NCBI GenBank assembly: GCA_028280485.1
Contig: JANQLS010000192.1
Coordinates: 36,450 to 100,449 of the forward strand
Length of the DNA stretch: 64,000 bases
Direction of reading: 5' to 3'
From: Planctomycetota bacterium
Lineage (GTDB): Bacteria > Planctomycetota > UBA8108 > JACQVS01
How positions within the stretch are numbered: the stretch's first letter is position 1; each line of letters opens with the position of its first letter. A program made the position numbers and the translations under genes. Shown piece after piece: positions 7,205 to 15,737 of this stretch. The notes beneath the pieces are model-generated. The model was not told the DNA's origin and did no database searches. It was given only the letters and a program-made list of their open reading frames with translations.

Positions 7205-9277
7205 TTATTTGATGACGGCTCTAACTGCGACTCTGTTATCGTGAAAGGTTGAACCTTTCCCAAAATCAGTTAGACGGGAACTCGTGAGTTGATTGATCCC
7301 CTTTTTACCGATGCCATGTGAAGGCCACCAAGTGCCTTCGGCGATGATAACACTAGGCTGGGTATCTTCAGTGACCTTCGCAATAATTTCAATGGATCCT
7401 AGATCATTGTAGAGTTCGATTTCCTGCTGATCATTAATATTCAATTCTTTAGCATCCTGAGGGTGAATCATGGCTTTGGGTTCAAGTTTTTCACGCTTCA
7501 CAGATTTAGGATCAGACCCAAACGATGAATTTAAGAACATATGGGCAGGAGGAGTAATGAGCTTAAATGGGTATTGATCTTGTCCCCTCCCAAAGACATC
7601 ACCATTGTAGGTCGGAATGGAAGGCATACCTTCAAATAGGCTTGTATCCTGGGAAACAAATTCGAGCTTCTTTGATCTCGTTTTAAAACCATCCTTAAAC
7701 CCAGGAGTTTCTCGGGGAATATTTAATCGTAGAGTTTCACAATTCAGTACATCTTCAACTTGGATATGTTCAAAGTTGGGATCATCGGTCGATTCGATAA
7801 CTTCTGTAACGATTTCTTCGACCGAAGCATCGAACCAAGAATCGTCGAAGCCCAGCTTTTTACCGAGAGCTTGAATCACGTCTAAATTCGACCTCGACTC
7901 GCCGCGGGGCTCAATCGCTTTTTTTGACATTTGAAGGTAGAGATGGCCATAACTTTTATAAAGATCATCCACCTCAGCAAATGTCGGCGCAGGGAGAACG
8001 ATATCAGCATAATTACAGGTATCCGTAAAAAATCGTTCATGAACAACGGTGAATAAATCTTCACGACTTAAAGACTCAAGAAGACGTTTTTGTTCTGGGT
8101 TTGTCGCTGCTGGGTTGCACCCATGGACGTATAAAAACTTGATACTGGGGTTGTAATCTTCGCTCAAGACCTCATGGAGATCCGTCATCAAGACGGGCTC
8201 ATCATCAAATCGCGTCCTCCAATCCAAATGTTTGATCGGGTTGAGGTCTAATCGAAATTCACAACCACTGTCGTAGAGAACTCCCCCACCCAGCTTGTGA
8301 TAGGATCCTACGACGCCCATCAGGCAGCAGATGGCTCTAACTCCAGCCGCTCCGTTGGAATTCCTTCCTAAGCCGATACCGACTTTCGCAACTGGAGCTT
8401 TCGCCTTTGCAATTTTAAGAGCGAGGTCTTTGATGGTTTCTTGAGGGATTCCCGTTATCTCTTCAGCGACTTCTGGAGGATATCGATCGAGAGTTTCTTT
8501 CTTAAATTCACCATATCCTACCGTCCAAGCATCGATAAACGATTGATCGTTCATTCCAAGACGGTCGATTTCATGAGCGAGAGCAAATGCCAGTACTGCA
8601 TCCGTTCCTGGCTTGATTTTTACAAACTGATCCGCCTTTTTTGCCGTACGATTTAAGTAAGGGTCGATGACGATCAGCTCAGCCCCACCTTCAGTCTTTT
8701 TAGCCTGACGAATAAAATCTAAAAGATGCATCTGGGTCGTCACCACATTGCAACCCCAAATGATGATGACGTCTGAATGCTTCACATCTTCCATGTCGAT
8801 ACCGTACCCACTACCAACAACCGACTGGTAACCCGCATCGGCCCCGTAATAGCAAATGTTTTGGTTCAATTGAGTGGCATTCAATCGATTGAATAAAGCA
8901 TCCCCACAGAATCGTTGAACCAAGCCCATGTTCCCGGCGTAATAATATTGAAGGAGCGACCTAGAACCAAAATCATCAAGGATCTTTTGAATGCGTTCAG
9001 CCGTCTCAGTCAGCGCCTCATCCCAAGAAATGGGCTCAAACTTTCCTTCACCTTTAGGACCTGTTCTTTTGAGAGGAGTGACTAATCGGTCTTCAGAGTT
9101 AACGACTCGTTCATATTCGTTAACTTTTCCACACAAGCTCGATTGGGTAATAGGATGATCAGGATCTCCTTTGAACTCTTTCACCTCTCCATCGATGACC
9201 GTCGTCCAAATGGAACAAGCATCGGGACAATCATGAGAGCAGACAATTTTAACTTTTCTGATTTGAGGCGAGTTCAT
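7205..9277 (-). CDS. Molybdopterin oxidoreductase (formate dehydrogenase/DMSO reductase superfamily)
   Basis: A large cytoplasmic-type molybdoenzyme of about 690 residues. The N-terminus has the 4Fe-4S motif CSHDCPDAC plus a fourth Cys in SSLCGK. It is followed by the MoCo-binding regions (YYYAGNMG, VIIIWGCNVVTTQMHLLDFIRQAKK, KPGTDAVLAFALAHEI, KVGIGLGRNSNGAAGVRAI, YVHGCNPAATNPEQ) and a C-terminal dinucleotide-binding domain (MIHPQDAKELNINDQQEIELYND). No twin-arginine signal is visible. The physiological substrate cannot be read from the sequence; formate, a thiosulfate- or polysulfide-like compound or an aldehyde are all possible. The ATG at 9277 was chosen because it leaves a 4-base gap after the upstream stop; a TTG at 9292 would overlap that gene by 11 bases. 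No partner electron-transfer subunit is adjacent. Confidence 0.88.
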   Translation of the reverse strand: MNSPQIRKVKIVCSHDCPDACSIWTTVIDGEVKEFKGDPDHPITQSSLCGKVNEYERVVNSEDRLVTPLKRTGPKGEGKFEPISWDEALTETAERIQKILDDFGSRSLLQYYYAGNMGLVQRFCGDALFNRLNATQLNQNICYYGADAGYQSVVGSGYGIDMEDVKHSDVIIIWGCNVVTTQMHLLDFIRQAKKTEGGAELIVIDPYLNRTAKKADQFVKIKPGTDAVLAFALAHEIDRLGMNDQSFIDAWTVGYGEFKKETLDRYPPEVAEEITGIPQETIKDLALKIAKAKAPVAKVGIGLGRNSNGAAGVRAICCLMGVVGSYHKLGGGVLYDSGCEFRLDLNPIKHLDWRTRFDDEPVLMTDLHEVLSEDYNPSIKFLYVHGCNPAATNPEQKRLLESLSREDLFTVVHERFFTDTCNYADIVLPAPTFAEVDDLYKSYGHLYLQMSKKAIEPRGESRSNLDVIQALGKKLGFDDSWFDASVEEIVTEVIESTDDPNFEHIQVEDVLNCETLRLNIPRETPGFKDGFKTRSKKLEFVSQDTSLFEGMPSIPTYNGDVFGRGQDQYPFKLITPPAHMFLNSSFGSDPKSVKREKLEPKAMIHPQDAKELNINDQQEIELYNDLGSIEIIAKVTEDTQPSVIIAEGTWWPSHGIGKKGINQLTSSRLTDFGKGSTFHDNRVAVRAVIK

Positions 9278-9281
9278 AGAT

Positions 9282-10580
9282 TCAATATCCAAATTGAGGA
9301 AAGAGATCTCCCTCTGGAATCACTTTTACTTTGTTTGCTGCCCGGTGAACCAGGGAATCGATGGCACGACTCAAGACAGTTTCTTTCCCGTGTCTCTTAT
9401 TGAATAAAACGGCCCACGTCCAACCATCGTGACGGCTGACGAGGATCGTCGATGTTCCGTCCAATGAACCGCTGTGCCAAAAGTTAAATCCATTTTTCTG
9501 TTTTCTTACCATCCAGCCTAAACCGTAATAAACATCTTTAGCCTTTCCATCCTCAAGATGCCCGGCACTCCCCTTTGGAGGACTGAACATTTCTTTGTGT
9601 AATTTCTCGCCTAAATAAGGGCTTTGACTGTGAGGCCCAAAATGGGAAGAGAATCGAACCAAATCTATTGCGTTAGCAATCCAACCTCCGTGAGCATCCA
9701 TCGCTTCGAGATTCCATGTTCCGTAACTGGGATAGGTCGGAGTTCGTTCGGAGCCAAATACTGTGGTTGGATTTTTAGCTTCACCAAAATAACGCACCTC
9801 ACCTTCTTGACGATCTTGAAGTTGAGATTTCCCAAGGTGCATATTACGAATTCCGAGAGGCTTTAATAAGAGTTCATCCATCGCCAGAAAATAAGACTTG
9901 CCGGTAATTTTTTCGATGGTTCTCCCCAACATGCAGTAACCAAAATTGCTGTAGGCGTAGCGTTCACCGGGAGTGAAATCTAAGGGGCGATTCTGAATAT
10001 ACTCGATGACATGCTGAGGCTGAGCTGGGGGCTTGATCTTAAAATGATTCGCGATCTCAACAGCACGAAACATGGGATCAAAGGATGCTGATCGGTCGAA
10101 CCCTCCCGTGTGCTGCATAAGATGAGTGAGCGTAATTTGTTCCCACCTCGAGTCAAATGAATCTAAATTCGAAGCTTTAGGAACAGTCTTTAAAATAGGT
10201 TGATCTAAAGTTAATTTTCCCTCTTCAACCAACTTGCAGATAACACTCGCTGTGATGGGTTTTGAAATACTCGCAATTCGAAAAAGCGAAGTCGGCTTGA
10301 CAGGAACATCTTTCTCCGCCCATCCATAACCACCAGCAAAGAGTAAACGCCCCTTGTAAGCTACCGCAATCGCAGCCCCGGGAACGTTTTGATCAACGAT
10401 AAACTGAGTCATCAATTCATCAAAACTCTCTAAATTTTCTAAAGCGAAGACTTTAGGAATAGGGAAAAGATCAGCTCTTTTTGGAAATGGACTTTCTAAA
10501 ACTTTACCAACACCCTGACACCCGCTACTTAAGATTAAAAATAGGAGTAATGGGGCTAAGCAATGGAGGGCACTCTTCAT
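9282..10580 (-). CDS. Serine beta-lactamase-fold lipoprotein (class C/esterase family)
   Basis: A 432-residue predicted lipoprotein: hydrophobic signal LAPLLLFLILSSGC with the lipid-modified Cys at about residue 21. The catalytic fold shows the SxxK motif (RIASISKPITA), the YxN motif (YSNFGYCMLG) and an HxG in place of KTG (FWHSGSLDGT), typical of the AmpC-like/EstB/D-aminopeptidase group (Pfam Beta-lactamase). The likely role is hydrolysis of an ester or peptide in the periplasm or at the outer membrane; antibiotic resistance is not implied. The gene ends immediately before the molybdo-enzyme start and the two may share an mRNA. A small lipoprotein gene lies 17 bases upstream. Confidence 0.87.
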   Translation of the reverse strand: MKSALHCLAPLLLFLILSSGCQGVGKVLESPFPKRADLFPIPKVFALENLESFDELMTQFIVDQNVPGAAIAVAYKGRLLFAGGYGWAEKDVPVKPTSLFRIASISKPITASVICKLVEEGKLTLDQPILKTVPKASNLDSFDSRWEQITLTHLMQHTGGFDRSASFDPMFRAVEIANHFKIKPPAQPQHVIEYIQNRPLDFTPGERYAYSNFGYCMLGRTIEKITGKSYFLAMDELLLKPLGIRNMHLGKSQLQDRQEGEVRYFGEAKNPTTVFGSERTPTYPSYGTWNLEAMDAHGGWIANAIDLVRFSSHFGPHSQSPYLGEKLHKEMFSPPKGSAGHLEDGKAKDVYYGLGWMVRKQKNGFNFWHSGSLDGTSTILVSRHDGWTWAVLFNKRHGKETVLSRAIDSLVHRAANKVKVIPEGDLFPQFGY

Positions 10581-10597
10581 AAATCGATTAACTCAAA

Positions 10598-11107
10598 CTA
10601 TAGGTTTGTAGGAGCATCATGATCGTGAGCTTCTTCTTCCTTGAAGGTAGATTTTTCAGTCTCATGTTCCAATTGGCGAATTCTTTGATCGATGGCTGCG
10701 AGGATACTGCTTCGATCTGAACTGAAAGTTCCTCCCAACCGCTCGATATTCCTTGCGATGTAGGCAGCCGTTCCTTCTGTAAAATTAGGGCAACGAATCA
10801 CAGCGTGAACGAGCGAATTTCTATCGTGGGAAAAAGAGAGAATTTTAGCTGATTTATCGAGCAGGTAAATTTGTTCGGGTTCGTGAAAGTTGCTTCTTCG
10901 AGTGATTCGAATCAAATGAGCGAGTCTTTCATTGCTGAAGGTTAACTTCGCTGCAGCATCGATTTCAGCGATAATTCCCGAGTGCCGAGGGCGTTGTCCG
11001 GGCCCTTCATGTCGATGGGTCACATGGAATTCACAACTCACTGCCAGCATTAAAAATCCGATTCCAACGATGGAAAATAGGGCTTGATTGAATTTCATAG
11101 GCTTCAT
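10598..11107 (-). CDS. Small lipoprotein of unknown function with three similar segments
   Basis: About 169 residues from the ATG at 11107, which has GAGG nine bases upstream; the frame is open further upstream to a TTG at 11128. The signal peptide ends in a lipobox (LMLAVSC), and a His-rich patch follows (HVTHRHEG). The mature part has three related helical segments: LTFSNERLAHLIRI, LSFSHDRNSLVHAVIR and GTFSSDRSSILAAID. Each follows the pattern [LG]-[TS]-F-S-x-[DE]-R followed by hydrophobic residues. The tail is acidic and His-containing. A similar repeated F-S/D-x-D-K/R pattern occurs in DUF4476-like proteins, but I do not claim membership. It is upstream of the beta-lactamase-fold gene in the same direction and perhaps co-transcribed. 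Confidence 0.65.
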   Translation of the reverse strand: MKPMKFNQALFSIVGIGFLMLAVSCEFHVTHRHEGPGQRPRHSGIIAEIDAAAKLTFSNERLAHLIRITRRSNFHEPEQIYLLDKSAKILSFSHDRNSLVHAVIRCPNFTEGTAAYIARNIERLGGTFSSDRSSILAAIDQRIRQLEHETEKSTFKEEEAHDHDAPTNL

Positions 11108-11301
11108 TATCACTGTCCTCATCATCAAACGAAATTATAATAAGTGGAGTTCGACTTTTATTTGAATTGAAAGAAAAGTTTCAGGTCCGTCACCAAACTC
11201 TTTCAAGGCATCTCCAGGGGCCCCTTAGTTCTAAATCGGTAGACCCATCAAATAGAAATATTATTCAAAAAATTGCTCTCTTATCCTGAGGAGAAAATGA
11301 G

Positions 11302-12516
11302 CTACCGAGTCGCGAGGTAAATCAAAAAGATCAGGATCGCCACCAGAACGATCAAAATCCCCCCGAGAATAAAGACGATCGAAAGCGATGGTGAAGCCTC
11401 TGAACTCTCACCATCGGCTTTTGGAGCTTGGGAAGGATCGTGGGCTTGAATCCAACTGGTCAATGCCTTTTCGAACTCGCGAGTTGATGGATATCTCTTA
11501 GCGGGTTTAACCGACATCGCCTTTGAAATTATTTTCGTCAAAGAGACAGGATAACCGGGCTGAGTATCTGAAATGGGAGGGATATCCCCAGAGAGCACCT
11601 TGCGGCGAAGCTCCTCCATCGATTTTCCTTCGACCACATGATTGCCCGTTGAGAGTCGATACAAAAGACAACCGAGAGCATAGACATCCGTTCGGGCGTC
11701 CACATCCTTAAACTCATACTGTTCAGGGGCCATGGTCAGGGGAGTACCGACGAGCACTCCAGTTTCCGTCACCCGAGAATCTGGATTGGTCGAGCGAGTT
11801 AACCCAAAATCCATCAGCACAATTCGGCCCGATCGATCGCGCATCACATTTTCGGTTTTAATGTCTCTATGGATGTATCCGGCTTTATGAACCTCCGTGA
11901 GTGCGCGGCAAAGATCCGCCCCAATTTGTGCTACTCCTCTGGCTTCCATCGGGCCATTGTCCGTTAAATAATCGTTGAGATTATCCCCATCGATAAACTC
12001 CATACTGAGGCCCAAAACTTCATCTTCATCGATGACGTGGTAGATGTGGACGATGTTGTCATGGCGAAGAGCGGCTAAAGCATGCGCTTCCCGGAGGAAT
12101 CTTGCTAATGCCGCAGGCGTTAATTCATGGCGGTTACGTAAAATTTTAAGTGCAACTTTTCTCCCCGCTTTGATGTCTCGTGCTCGATAGATCGTGGCGA
12201 ATCCCCCGCGACCGATCTCTTCTTCAATTTCATAGCCTTTGACACTGGGAAAGCTGCCGCCCAAATCACCGGAGCTCCCCGACAAGGGGGGTAATTGTGC
12301 TTTGAGGTCTTCTAATTCCTGGACCGGATTCTCTTTGTAGGCCGTCTTAATTTTGTTGATCGTCGACAGAAAATTCAAATCATCTCGTGATCGAGGGTCA
12401 TTGACGATAGCTTCTTCCCAATCGACATTTTGTGCGTCGATGAAACTGTCGTAATAATTATCGGCGGCTTGTTCTTTGTTTTCAGAGTTTGAATCCGTCA
12501 CGGGCTCACAATCCAA
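11302..12516 (-). CDS. Hanks-type Ser/Thr protein kinase, C-terminal membrane anchor
   Basis: 404 residues. The kinase domain spans about 94-355: glycine loop GRGGFATIY (102-110), ATP lysine K124 in VALK, catalytic HRD at 216-218, DFG at 236-238 and APE at 263-265, so all catalytic residues are intact. The N-terminal about 90 residues are acidic and unstructured-looking. One transmembrane helix (about 379-401) with three residues after it anchors the kinase facing the cytoplasm, and no extracytoplasmic sensor domain follows. The start used is TTG 12516; a GTG five codons in is possible. It lies 53 bases downstream of an ECF sigma gene in the same direction and near an FHA protein and TagF. 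That suggests either phosphorylation of the sigma factor or the threonine-phosphorylation switch of type VI secretion. Confidence 0.93.
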   Translation of the reverse strand: MDCEPVTDSNSENKEQAADNYYDSFIDAQNVDWEEAIVNDPRSRDDLNFLSTINKIKTAYKENPVQELEDLKAQLPPLSGSSGDLGGSFPSVKGYEIEEEIGRGGFATIYRARDIKAGRKVALKILRNRHELTPAALARFLREAHALAALRHDNIVHIYHVIDEDEVLGLSMEFIDGDNLNDYLTDNGPMEARGVAQIGADLCRALTEVHKAGYIHRDIKTENVMRDRSGRIVLMDFGLTRSTNPDSRVTETGVLVGTPLTMAPEQYEFKDVDARTDVYALGCLLYRLSTGNHVVEGKSMEELRRKVLSGDIPPISDTQPGYPVSLTKIISKAMSVKPAKRYPSTREFEKALTSWIQAHDPSQAPKADGESSEASPSLSIVFILGGILIVLVAILIFLIYLATR

Positions 12517-12569
12517 AATGATTTAGTTTGTTACTGCTTCTTTTCTTTGAGAGGGAGATCGAACCCTTC

Positions 12570-13130
12570 TCATTCTGCCTTCATCTTTTGAGATAAATTC
12601 TTTAGACCTCTAAAGAGAACTTTTCTTGCTGCTTCTGAACTTCTTCCCAAAGCTTCAGAAAGTTCTTGAAGTGAATAGTTCATCTCAACGTGAAGAAAAA
12701 CTGCTAATCTCTGATCTTCTCCGAGCGTTTGTAAGGCTTCCTGATATTGGGAAAACGCTTCTGACCCCACCGCTTGTTCCACCGGAGAGGGGTCTTTACT
12801 GGAGGGAGCAAATTCTTCTTCGTAGGGAGTTTCTCTTTTAGGCTTCCGAGCGAGATCACGGATACGATTGATGATAATCTTTCCCAAATAGCCCATGAAG
12901 GCCCCTTCGTGCTTTGGATCAAATCTTTCGATGTGATCTAAAGACTTCAACACTGTCTCTTGCACCAGATCTTGAGTGTCAGCAAATCGTCTTAAAGATA
13001 CGGGTACGCGTCCGTGAGCAAATCGTTCCAAGCGAGGAACGATTCTTCGATAGAGTTCATCGCGAGCCAGATGGTCACCTTCTTTGGCTTTCGCCAGGAG
13101 GACGATCGTTTTTTCAGGCTCAAAACTCAT
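12570..13130 (-). CDS. ECF-type RNA polymerase sigma factor, kinase-associated
   Basis: 186 residues. Sigma-70 region 2 is at about 20-94 (ADTQDLVQETVLKSLDHI, then GYLGKIIINRIRDLAR) and region 4 at about 131-183 (LHVEMNYSLQELSEALGRSS followed by EAARKVLFRGLKNL). A Pro/Glu-rich linker joins them. No anti-sigma factor gene is adjacent; instead a Ser/Thr kinase follows 53 bases downstream. ECF groups encoded next to Hanks kinases are known to be activated by phosphorylation rather than by anti-sigma release, as with EcfP/PpkT of Vibrio. Which genes it controls cannot be seen here. The ATG at 13130 is the natural start. Confidence 0.92.
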   Translation of the reverse strand: MSFEPEKTIVLLAKAKEGDHLARDELYRRIVPRLERFAHGRVPVSLRRFADTQDLVQETVLKSLDHIERFDPKHEGAFMGYLGKIIINRIRDLARKPKRETPYEEEFAPSSKDPSPVEQAVGSEAFSQYQEALQTLGEDQRLAVFLHVEMNYSLQELSEALGRSSEAARKVLFRGLKNLSQKMKAE

Positions 13131-13599
13131 GTGAAATCCTTGGATTAAAATCTAACGAAGCAGCTTGCTGCCGAATCAACCCACAGCTTAATCTTTGAAA
13201 CTCAAGATGATAGAATTCTTACTAAATTCCTTAACCTCTCCCAAGCCTTGTATTCTACACTACTGATATTCTAGCTCCCACCCTTTTGATTGAGAGCTTT
13301 TAATAGTTTTTATACTAAGGGTTTAGGAGTTTATTTCTTCAGTGAAATATCCGGAAATCCGATGCAATAACTATAAGTATTGTTAAACAGCGTTCTATCC
13401 CTCGCTAAAGCTTCGGGCTTGGTGGGCTTTTTGATTTTACTGAAGCGGTTAGTTGACTCCAAAGCGACTTCCTCTTTAAGTGTACGAAACTACCTTTTCA
13501 GGGCGATTAACCTGCCAAGCCCGAAGCTTTAGCGAGGGATCGGATACAATTAATCCTTAGCCATTAACAAGAGCTTTAGGCCGAATCAAAACGACAACG
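13131..13599. other. 469-base intergenic region between divergent sigma and FHA genes
   Basis: No supported ORF. It holds the promoters expected for the sigma/kinase pair (leftward) and the FHA gene (rightward), and a paired palindromic repeat at 13397-13540. The remainder is AT-rich, with no recognisable RNA gene. Confidence 0.6.
13397..13540. repeat. REP-like inverted pair (CCCTCGCTAAAGCTTCGGGC family), copy 1
   Basis: The arms 13397-13422 and 13515-13540 are perfect 26-base inverted repeats, separated by 92 unrelated bases. The core reads CTCGCTAAAGCTTCGGGCTTGG. The same 26-base arms flank a different interior at 34036-34172, and a related palindrome with CGCTAGCG in place of GCTAAAGC is at 24902-24962. 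The related GCCCGAAGC/GCGAGG core is familiar from planctomycete REP elements, which are mobilised by RAYT-type transposases; none is encoded here. Confidence 0.82.
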
Positions 13600-14691
13600 A
13601 TGGTCGACTCCACCGAAAACACACAAAAAGCAAAATTCTGCACTCAATGCGGAACCAAAATTGGCTCAGTACGGGTTTGTCCCCAATGTGGAGCGGTCAA
13701 TTATTTCCTCGAGATCCCTTATCCATCTTCAGTTTGGGGAACTCCCGAAGATAGCAGGATCATTCACTTTTCTTCATCGGGGGAAAGAAGTGAAGAAGTG
13801 GCTCAAGCTCTGCCAACTCCCGTCCCGAAGAGCCTTCAAACCGCGGCCGAAGAAAGCTCAGCCGTCGGTCCTTCAACTATCCCAGAAGAAAAAACACCCA
13901 TCGCACCTCCGCTGCAACCCATAACTGAATCGCCTCAACCCGACGATGAACCGGTGATTGGTAGCGATTCGATTTTTGATTTCCTTGGCTCCTCTCCCAG
14001 TGAAAGCGCACCTCAACCTTTTACTCAAGCCCCGGCTCCCGAGGTTGCTCCTCCTCAATCCTCTCCGCCTGAACCATCTCTTCCTCAATTAGACGCTCAA
14101 TCCGAAAAAGAGCCCATTCCTGAAGAGACATCCCCCAAAGAAGCTGCTTTACCTCCACACGCTAACAGCACATTCAATTTCCTTGGGGAAGATTCAAAAA
14201 ATTCTTCAGACGATATCATTCCTGATCCCTTAGCTCCCGCTAAAGACGCTCCTCGGGAAGAAGGAACGGAAGAACAACCAGCTGATTTTGGGGGAACCTT
14301 CTTTATGGATGACTTGAGCGCTCCGGAAGCTCAACCCCCCAAGGAAGAAGCTTCAACATTTAAAACCGATCTCCCGCCCGCCGTTTTAGTTCGGACCTCT
14401 CCTCCCGACTCAGGAAGGATCCACAAGCTTAAGACGGGACAAAATCAAATCGGAACATTGATCGAGGGTGATCTTCATCTTCTCAAACAAGAAAACCGTG
14501 GGGTCTCGAGGAGGCACGCTCAAATCGACATCTTAGTGACTGCGAACGGGGAGGTACAATCCACCATCCAAGATATGGGATCCTTGAATGGAACGTTCGT
14601 CAATGGAGAACGTATCACTAAAGCAGTGCCGATCGTATCCGGGGATGAAATTCGCTTCGCAAACATCAAGTTTACTTACGAAACTCAGTGA
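13600..14691 (+). CDS. Zinc-ribbon and FHA domain protein, type VI secretion-associated
   Basis: 363 residues. The N-terminus carries a double-knuckle zinc ribbon (Cys14, 17, 27, 30: CTQCG and CPQCG). A long Pro/Glu/Ser-rich linker follows (about 45-260), with two similar short motifs, DSIFDFLGSS and NSTFNFLGED. The C-terminal FHA domain (about 275-363) has the phospho-threonine-binding signatures GVSRRHAQI, DMGSLNGTFVNG and the closing GDEIRFANIKF. FHA domains bind phosphothreonine made by Hanks kinases, and one is encoded about 1 kb away. In type VI systems Fha/TagH is the phosphorylated scaffold next to TagF. This protein converges with tagF (11 bases between stops) but lacks the TagH C-terminal domain, which may instead be the product at 23324-24364. 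Confidence 0.88.
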   Translation: MVDSTENTQKAKFCTQCGTKIGSVRVCPQCGAVNYFLEIPYPSSVWGTPEDSRIIHFSSSGERSEEVAQALPTPVPKSLQTAAEESSAVGPSTIPEEKTPIAPPLQPITESPQPDDEPVIGSDSIFDFLGSSPSESAPQPFTQAPAPEVAPPQSSPPEPSLPQLDAQSEKEPIPEETSPKEAALPPHANSTFNFLGEDSKNSSDDIIPDPLAPAKDAPREEGTEEQPADFGGTFFMDDLSAPEAQPPKEEASTFKTDLPPAVLVRTSPPDSGRIHKLKTGQNQIGTLIEGDLHLLKQENRGVSRRHAQIDILVTANGEVQSTIQDMGSLNGTFVNGERITKAVPIVSGDEIRFANIKFTYETQ

Positions 14692-14702
14692 CCTTGAACT
14701 AA

Positions 14703-15722
14703 CTAAGCCTCAGCGGCTCGCCTCAGCTCTCCCAGATCGAGGGAAGCCAGATCGAGAGCAGTGATTTCTCGCGCGACTTTTTTCTGTAAGAGTTCGACAA
14801 AGTCTTCCAAACCTTGAGGTTCGACAGAGGGAACTTCGAGTCGTCTGAAGTCGGCGAGGTAATCGTGACCTCCCAAATCACCGAACAAGACTTGAAGGTC
14901 GTGCGGTAAAGGGTCTCGAAAAAGAAGCAACACCCCTCGTTCTGATTCACTTCTCAGGGGAAGAAACATCGTCGGCAAGCGATCGAGGCGATCTCCACTT
15001 AGCTTTTTCAAAGAGCGCAACCAAAAGCCTGCTTGCACAATTCCACTTACTGATTCAGAAGCAGGTAACCTAACTCCAACCGCAGCGTTATCAACTTCGC
15101 CTAGGCTCCGTCCGACATCTACCAGGCCCCAGGCCGCTCGCGGGTAAAAAACCCAAAAGGATGCGGTAAACAGACGTTCTAAAAAATCTAACGCACTGTG
15201 AGCTTGAAGAGCTTCTTCTAAAACTCTTAAGGTGTCTTCTGATTTCGGAATGATCAGTTTGTGATCGAGAAGTTTCTTTTGTACTTCGGCCTGTGAAGCA
15301 TCTTCGGTAGTGCATTCCGTCCAGAGCTTACCTTGAGGGCTCACAGCTAAAGATTGGAGCTCATCCCAGATTGGGGCAAGGACGGTGGGAAAGTCTTCAA
15401 CCGATTGGAGCCCCAACTTCTTGGTGGGGATTTCAGTGAATAAACAAAAGGGAAACCAGCGCCCCACGGAGTCACTGCTCGACCAGAGCACTCCGACGAT
15501 TAATTCTTTACCCTTTTTGATTGGCCAACTGAATCGATACACCAACGGTAAGGCCCGCTCGTTCAACCTTTGAGTATCTTGATATCCGACGGCTTCTTCC
15601 AGCCATCGTCTAAGCTGAGGACTAAACCCAGTTGAATGAACCGGTTCGATGAAGTCAGAGAAGAAAGGTAGTTTTCCAAAACAGCTAACCGGAGCCTTGT
15701 AAGGCCCTCCGAATAAGCCCAT
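14703..15722 (-). CDS. tagF: Type VI secretion-associated protein TagF
   Basis: 339 residues, cytoplasmic. The N-terminal TagF/DUF2094 domain is recognisable from CFGKLPFFSDFIEP near residue 14, where many homologues have GKLPxxGDF, the LRRWLEEAV segment, and VLWSSSDSVGRWFPFCLF, the family motif around VG(R)xFPL. TagF represses type VI assembly after translation by binding Fha in characterised systems. It is the last gene of the minus-strand operon, 15 bases after tssM. There is no fused PppA phosphatase domain and no separate phosphatase nearby, so reversal of phosphorylation must be encoded elsewhere if the pathway operates. Confidence 0.85.
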   Translation of the reverse strand: MGLFGGPYKAPVSCFGKLPFFSDFIEPVHSTGFSPQLRRWLEEAVGYQDTQRLNERALPLVYRFSWPIKKGKELIVGVLWSSSDSVGRWFPFCLFTEIPTKKLGLQSVEDFPTVLAPIWDELQSLAVSPQGKLWTECTTEDASQAEVQKKLLDHKLIIPKSEDTLRVLEEALQAHSALDFLERLFTASFWVFYPRAAWGLVDVGRSLGEVDNAAVGVRLPASESVSGIVQAGFWLRSLKKLSGDRLDRLPTMFLPLRSESERGVLLLFRDPLPHDLQVLFGDLGGHDYLADFRRLEVPSVEPQGLEDFVELLQKKVAREITALDLASLDLGELRRAAEA

Positions 15723-15737
15723 GAATTTTCTCCACCC

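Noticed and set aside
9282..10580. True antibiotic-resistance beta-lactamase
   Set aside because: The HxG in place of KTG and the lipoprotein form fit the broad esterase/peptidase group; resistance cannot be inferred.
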